Below are positions 57,751-64,000 of a stretch of 64,000 nt of DNA, in pieces (position 1 is the stretch's first letter; every line of letters begins with the position of its first letter). This DNA is from Orobanche coerulescens (Eukaryota > Streptophyta > Magnoliopsida > Lamiales > Orobanchaceae): positions 41,121,501 through 41,185,500 of the forward strand of contig CM065804.1 of NCBI GenBank assembly GCA_033398695.1. Reading direction: 5' to 3'. The notes below the pieces were generated by a model. The model had not been told where the DNA came from and did no database searches. It saw nothing but the letters and a program-made list of their open reading frames with translations. Made by a program: the position numbers and the translations under genes.

Positions 57751-59081
57751 TATCAGTCATTTCCAGCAACTTGTCTTTTGAAAGTTGATCGAGTTGTCTA
57801 ACTTGAACACGTATATCTTTAAACCTGCAAGTCTAATTTTGATAAAGTTTTATGAAATTTGTCTGTGAGATACATGTTATCATAAATCAGTTTTTATTTT
57901 GATTTTTATCAGCTGGTAAGACTCCTGTATTTATCAATATATTACCGAGTCATCTCTATATTTTTCGTATGCATCGAACGGGTTGAATACCTTGTATTTG
58001 TGTTTAAGGGTGGAAAATTTAACAACAATGATTATTAATATTTTTCTATATAAGAATCATGAGTTTTCAAAATTGATTACTTTGGTATATTTTCCGTATT
58101 TAAATAGTACGAAGTTTTTGTTCGATCAAATTGATATAAATAACGGTTATACCATAAATACGGCCGAAAAATATTGAATATTATTATTTTTATTTAAAAT
58201 AATATGCTAGAGTTTTAGTAATTAAATTGTTAAAGTCTGGATCGTCATTTTTGAGAAAGGGAAAAATAATATTATAAAATTGGGATAGCCGTTGATCGCG
58301 GAAATCGAATGTGTAATACATTGCTTTTAGTGAGTTATTGATTTTGGGATATAAAGACTTTGTCAATGTGTAGAAATCGAACCTCAGGAACTCTAACGGA
58401 ATTGCTTTACCGACCGGCTATTTGAGACAAGTTATACTTGTTCAGTTTATAATATTTTTAATGAATGGTTTCGGTTTCATTTCATTTATAATTCGTATAG
58501 CAATGATATTATAAATATTCGTTGTCGAGATGATGGGTTATATATTATGCTTTGGTTTGGGATAAATCATAATGTATATGATTTAATTGTGTTTGATAAA
58601 TACGGAGAGGTGAGTTACGTTTGGTCTGTGATATGGGATGTCGGATATCGAGGATAGTTTATCGTATTAATGTTAATGGACTGTACCTCATTCGAGATTA
58701 TTCGTATAAATGTGTACTCATTCAGGGAAGTTTGTTCGTGGAAAGGATTTATTTTCGGCTTTGAGGTAATTTAAGTGTGGTTCAGTTACGAGGATAATTA
58801 TTTCTGTTCAGTTGTCGTATATGTTGAGGTTTCATATAATGAGATTCATTTTGGTTGTTCATTGAGGGATGTTGATCCCGGGACTGTAGTGTTGAGAATG
58901 TTGATCGTGTTGATCATTCTTTAGGGATTGTGATCCCACGGTGGTTGTTTTGGATATTGTCGGTCGTGTCGATCTTTCATTATCCGTGTGTCATTGTGCA
59001 TTTTAGTGAGTCTTTGATCCTTATTGGGTATGTGATTCCTTGAGTTTTGTTGTCATGTTGCATGGTGACATACCTGGAGTC
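57751..59081. other. AT-rich segment without recognised gene
   Basis: No protein or RNA gene is supported. The right part (58860-58990) has repeated GTTGATC/GTGATC strings like those in Tekay LTRs and may be an old LTR remnant. Ends in gagtc, the possible target duplication of element F. Confidence 0.4.
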
Positions 59082-61277
59082 TGTAACAGCCCCGATGTAT
59101 TCAGGAATATTACAGCGCCGTAAATCCTTTACATAAGGATTTACAAGGCTGAAAAATTGAACAGACATTAACAGGTACAAATGAATGGAAGTCACTGAAT
59201 TAAGATACAACAGTTCTGACCAAATACTGAAAATACAAATGAACAACAGAAACTTATTAATACATTACCAAATTCAAATTCATCATAAACGACTACGTAC
59301 TCGAGTACTTATTGAAATAACCAACAAACAACAGTCAAATACACTCGGCCGGAACATCACTCTGCACCCTCGTCGTCATGCAGCTCCAGTGGTTGTTTTC
59401 CCGCTCTCCTGGATCCTGAACATACACAAAATGTTCACCCCAGAAGGGGTTAGCACAACGATGCTAGTACAAGTACCACAACATATTGTTCAACATCTCA
59501 CGCAGAATAATAATAGGTAATTGACAAAAATACCAACGAGTCTTCTCCTACGAGAAACTCAATAAGTAACATACACAACTGATAATCACAACATGATATC
59601 ATAACATACACATGGTAATTCCGACGATCCAGCGTTCACTGCCTAGAACCCACGATGATCCCGTCAGACCAACCCGTGGTGGAAAAACCCGTCCGATGAT
59701 CCGGTATGCGCTAGCATAGATCCCCCGATGATCCCGTCGGACCAACACGAGGTGGACATACAACAACGACATACATGCACGACAATATGTATAACATCAA
59801 TACATAAAACAAATAAGGTACTTGCCTCGATTTGAAGACAAGAACAAAACTTCCACGAAAACGAAACACTCGAAGGTCGCCCCTTCAATCAATCACGTTG
59901 CTAAGCTTGAACCTTAACAAAATAAGTAATATAGATTTCATTTATAGTCGTACAAACATCTAACAATCCAAATCAAGGTCGGAAGTTCATAAAATGTAAC
60001 CTAATCAGTTGAGTCAAAAGTCACCTCGCTGATCAGCCGAGTCAAAAGTCAACATCGCTGATCAGCCGAGTCAAAGTCAACCTCGCTGATCAGCCGAGTC
60101 AAAAGTCAACCTCTCTGATCAGCCGAGTCCCTTCGAGACGATCGTTTTAAAAAAAAAATCATCCGAATCCGAGTTCGTATGAAGAAGTTATGACCGTTCG
60201 AAGGACAATTAAATAGACAGATCATATTGTGCCACGTGTCAACACCCGATTGGTCCAGAAATTCAACCTCGCTGATCATCCGAGTCAACCTCGCTGATTA
60301 GCCGAGTCAACCTCACTGATCAGCCGAGTCAACCTCGCTGATCAGCCGAGTCAGAAGTCAACCTCGCTGATCAGCCGAGTCAGAAGTCAACCTCGCTCAT
60401 CAGCCTACTTGACTCGCCTAGTTGATAACAGTAGGGTACTGGGTAGAAAACTGAACATACAAAATTCTCAGGTGAAGTTGGGTGATCCAAGATTGATGTG
60501 CGATATTGCAATATCATCATTGTATCCAGAAAACATCTAACAAATCCAACTTATATGGAAGGATATAACCTCTGATGATTTATTCATAAGTATAAACATC
60601 CCAATTTCTAAAACATGATGATGCTTGGATGATTTTATCAGTGTAACTCAATGTCTTGACAGCATACTTCTATCATATCCTTGATAACACGAATCCAAGT
60701 AGGAATTAGTATTATCATACCTTAAGATGAAGAAAACACCGAGGCAATAAGTAGAATCCAACTCCGGTTGCTTGCTTGCCAGATCAAGATGTTTCTCCAC
60801 TTCAATGATCAATCACCAGTGACACCCGATCTTCAAAGATCACAAAAGGGGTGGTCTAAATGTGTTTAAGGGGTAGGGAAAACCCTCTGGACTTTCAGGG
60901 AACTAAGAACAAGTGAAGGAAGATGAAAACCAAATGAAATGAGGTGCTGTCCTTTATAAAATGTCTCTGGACCCCTGAGCTCAATAATTTCCTACGCTAT
61001 ATTCCAAAGCTGTCCAGGCTTAATAATTAAAAACTGTCCAGGACCATGTGCTGGCCTCCACCCAACTCCATAATTGATTTCTTTACTTATAATATGCAGC
61101 CATACTCAATAATTTGTATTATTGAGTATTTGTATGAGACAAGTAATATGCTGCCATACTCATGCACTAAAATACAAATACGGTAAATACCATATTCCAC
61201 TTATTGATATCACAATTCCAAACTAATACAGGGTTCAAATACAGGTGAAATACTCGGTAATTAATCCGGATATTACA
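59082..61277 (-). repeat. 3' LTR of Tekay F
   Basis: 2196 bp. The minus strand starts TGTAATATCCGG at 61277 and ends GGGGCTGTTACA at 59082. It includes 10 copies of a 20-32 bp unit centred on CTGATCAGCCGAGTCAA (60020-60415), interrupted at 60125-60265. Confidence 0.9.
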
Positions 61278-61312
61278 TACTCTCCAACTAAAAAGGAGTT
61301 TCGTCCCGAAAC
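61278..61312 (-). other. Polypurine tract region of Tekay F
   Basis: On the minus strand GGGACGAAACTCC and TTTTTAGTTGGAGAGTA lie between the pol stop and the LTR. The purine tract is less pure than in A and E. Confidence 0.6.
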
Positions 61313-64000
61313 TCAAGACGAAAATAACTTGGGATATCTGGACTTCATACCATCTTCCGTTTCCCATGTGGCCTCTTCCACTCCGTGACGTGACCATTGA
61401 ACTTTGACCAAAACGATTGGTTTGTTCCTCAACTGCTTAACTCAACTCTCGAGTATCCTGATCGGTTTCTCTTCAAACGTGCCATCTTGAGCGACTTTGA
61501 TCTCGCCGAAATCAATGACATGACTAGGATCTGGTATATACTTCCGTAATTGGGATACGTGGAACACGTTATGAACATGGCTCAATGACGGCGGTAATGC
61601 CAATCTGTATGCCAACTCTCCAACTCTCTCAAGGATTTCGAACGGTCCGATATATCTCGGACTCAGTTTTCCCCTTCTTCCAAAATGGAAAATTCCCCGA
61701 GTAGGAGAAACCTTTAAAAGTACGTGGTCTCCAGTACTGAACTCCAAAGGGCGACGACGTATGTCTGCGTAAGATTTTTGGCGACTCTGGGCGGTCAACA
61801 GCCTTTCACGAATCAAGGCTATCTTCTCTCGAGTCTGTACGATCAACTCTGGTTCTGTACCGATTAAGTCTGATGAATCATCCCAACACAGGGGCGATCT
61901 ACATCTCCTCCCGTATAATGCCTCAAACGGTGCCATCTTAATGGAAGCATGCCAACTATTGTTGTAGGTAAATTCAATCAACGGTAGATGAATTTCCCAA
62001 TCGTTTGACCAATCTAAGGCACAGGCCCTTAACATGTCTTTCACCGTTTGAATGGTCCTCTCGGATTGTCCGTCAGTCTGCGGGTGATAAGTTGTACTGA
62101 AGTTCAATTCTGTCCCCAAAGCCTTATGAACTGCTTTCCAAAAATGAGACACAAAACGGCCGTCTCGATCAGAAACAATGGTCTTCGGCGTTCCATGCAA
62201 TTGAACTATCTCCGAAATAAACACTCGTGCCAACCTATCTGGTCCCCATGTGTCCTTAATGCCTAGAAAATGAGCCGATTTGGTTAAACGATCAACTATC
62301 ACCCAAATCATGTTCATTCCAGTCTTGGTTCTCGGCATACTAGTGATAAAGTCCATCGATATGTCCTCCCACTTCCACTCAGGAATCGGGAGCGGCTTCA
62401 ACATTCCGGCAGGCCGTTGATGCTCGATCTTAACCTGCTGACAAGTCAAGCATTTCGAAACATAGTCCGTTACATCTTTCTTCATGTTGCCCCACCAGAA
62501 ATTCTGTTTCAAGTCCTTATACATTTTACTGGTGCCCGGGTGGATAGAATAGGGCGAACTATGAGCTTCCTTCATAATTGTCTGTTTCAGAACATCGACA
62601 TCGGGTATGCAGAGTCGGTTTTGAAATCTCAAAACTCCATCATCATGGATTACGAATCCGGGGGCCTTCCCTTTGATCACTTCATCACGTAACCGAATCA
62701 TCAGAGGATCATCTGCCTGTCTAGACTTGATTTCTTCGGTTAATGACGAAGTTATTTCCATCACGCACAGTTGTCCTTGGATTCTTTGTAACCACACTTC
62801 AATTCCTTCTCGAATCATCTCCCGTTGAAGTCTAAATTGGGAGGTCAATGTCTCCAGCATCTGAATAGAAACAGGCTTGCGGCTGAGTGCATCGGCCACT
62901 ACATTCGCTTTGCCTGGATGATACAAAATCTCCAAGTCATAGTCCTTGATCAGCTCTAACCATCTTCTTTGCCGCATGTTCAACTCTTTTTGACTGAAGA
63001 TGTATTTGAGACTCTTGTAATCCGTAAAGATCTGACAGTGAGTCCCGTACAGATAATGCCTCCAGATTTTTAAAGCAAAAATCACTGCTGCAAGTTCTAA
63101 ATCATGTGTTGGATAATTCACTTTATAAGGTTTCAGCTGTCGTGAAGCATAAGTGATCACCTTGTCATTCTGCATCAATACGCATCCGAGTCCTTGGTTC
63201 GAAGCGTCACTGTAAACTATGAATCCTCCAGTCCCCTGTGGAAGTGATAAAATTGGTGCTGTCGTCAATCTCTTCTTCAATTCATCAACGCTAACCTGAC
63301 ACAACTCATTCCACTCAAACTTTTGAGTTTTCTGCAGGAGTCGAGTAAGTGGGTGGGAAATTTTGGAAAACCCTTCCACGAACCGACGATAATACCCAGC
63401 AAGTCCTAAGAAACTTCGGACTTCTTTCACGTTCTTAGGAGGCTTCCAATCCAAAACCGCTTCAATCTTCTGAGGATCTAATCATACTCCTTTATCTGAC
63501 ACCACATGACCGAGGAACATTACTTCCTTTAGCCAGAATTCACACTTAGAGAGTTTGGCGTACAGTTGCTCGCTTCTTAAAAGTTCTAATACAATCCGCA
63601 AATGCTGTGCATGCTCTTCCAGGTTCTTAGAATACACTAGAATGTCATCAATGAACACGACCACAAATTTATCCAAATATTCTATGAACACTCGGTTCAT
63701 CAACTGCATGAATACAGCAGGTGCATTAGTGAGACCAAACGGCATCACTACAAACTCATAGTGTCCGTAGCGAGTTCTGAACGCTGATTTCAGAACATCT
63801 GATTCTTTAATCCTTAGCTGATGATATCCTGATCTCAGATCAATTTTAGAGAATACTGTTGCTCCTTGCAACTGGTCAAATAAATCATCAATCAGTGGCA
63901 ACGGATATTTGTTCTTAATCGTCATCTTGTTCAGCTCTCGATAGTCGATACACAGTCGAAGTGATCCATCCTTCTTTCGGACAAAAAGAACCGGCGCTCC
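61313..64000 (-). pseudogene. Tekay F RT-RNase H-integrase-chromodomain, two TGA stops, 5' end outside the window
   Basis: From 64000 downward: RT ([30 protein letters not shown], catalytic [10 protein letters not shown] near 63640), the connection domain, RNase H ([43 protein letters not shown]), then integrase. The integrase shows zinc region [16 protein letters not shown], core [18 protein letters not shown] and [10 protein letters not shown] with all three acidic residues, and C-terminal [15 protein letters not shown]. The chromodomain-like LVKVQWSRHGVEEATWETE ends at 61313. Only two in-frame TGA codons occur (63484-63482 and 61444-61442), both where relatives have Arg, consistent with CGA to TGA transitions. 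The best preserved Tekay pol in the window. Confidence 0.93.

Larger units (their letters stand above)
61278..64000 (-). mobile_element. Internal region of Tekay-type element F, runs off the window
   Basis: The 3' half of a minus-strand Tekay-type element whose gag, protease and 5' LTR lie beyond 64000. Its LTR is at 59082-61277. Confidence 0.92.

Noticed and set aside
60020..60415. CRISPR-like appearance of the CTGATCAGCC repeats
   Set aside because: Units are contiguous or separated by near-identical short spacers, and the context is a plant LTR with no cas genes.

Overview
This is plant nuclear DNA, almost certainly from a flowering plant and probably a eudicot. It is built nearly entirely of LTR retrotransposons stacked inside one another: Ty3/gypsy of the Tekay, Athila and Tat types, and Ty1/copia including a SIRE-like gag-only element. 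There are also small DNA transposons and SINE remnants. One ordinary intron-containing nuclear gene is present. The species cannot be named from the sequence. There is no bacterial, organellar, rRNA or tRNA gene content.

Layout. 1-7060 is a decayed Tekay-type element on the plus strand (part A), split at 1592/5819 by a complete gag-only copia element (1593-5818, TSD acaag). 7061-8264 is poorly resolved: an LTR start, then an unassigned GC-rich segment. 8265-36883 belongs to a minus-strand copia element (B). Its integrase is cut at 8795 by an LTR fragment of the element D family. Its 5' LTR (12365-12435 plus 34990-36883) is split by a full Athila-type element C (12436-34989, TSD aatcc, minus strand). 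C's own 5' LTR is split by a Tekay-type element D (24572-34582, plus strand). The copia B insertion itself sits next to a Tat-type tail (36884-39243) that carries an antisense ORF and a 3' LTR. This gives a datable nest: Tat older than copia B, older than Athila C, older than Tekay D.

39445-42710 is the only host gene seen: a four-exon SpoU-family RNA methyltransferase with an intact predicted frame of about 345 residues. Its start codon is about 200 bp downstream of the Tat LTR. 42711-47396 holds SINE-like tails, a dead short-LTR copia with a duplicated primer-binding site, and a second copia LTR. That LTR is interrupted by a hAT-type element with a perfect 8-bp TSD, which itself contains a fold-back MITE. 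47397-59081 is host sequence split by a complete Tekay-type element E (48179-57491, TSD cgttt). 59082-64000 is the 3' half of a minus-strand Tekay-type element F that runs off the window.

How the parts relate. The retroelement genes are the usual gag, protease, RT, RNase H and integrase set, almost all broken by stops or frameshifts, although the LTR pairs of C, D and E are nearly identical. The most unusual feature is that several unrelated families carry dense arrays of short, nearly self-complementary CpG-containing motifs: TACGTA in the gag-only copia and Tekay E, TAGCGCRCGCTA in the D family, and ACACGGC/GCCGTGT in Athila C and the copia B leader. In D the bases flanking the motif co-vary so as to keep the dyad. 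A second notable prediction is that the initiator ATG of the Athila downstream ORF exists only after removal of an intron.
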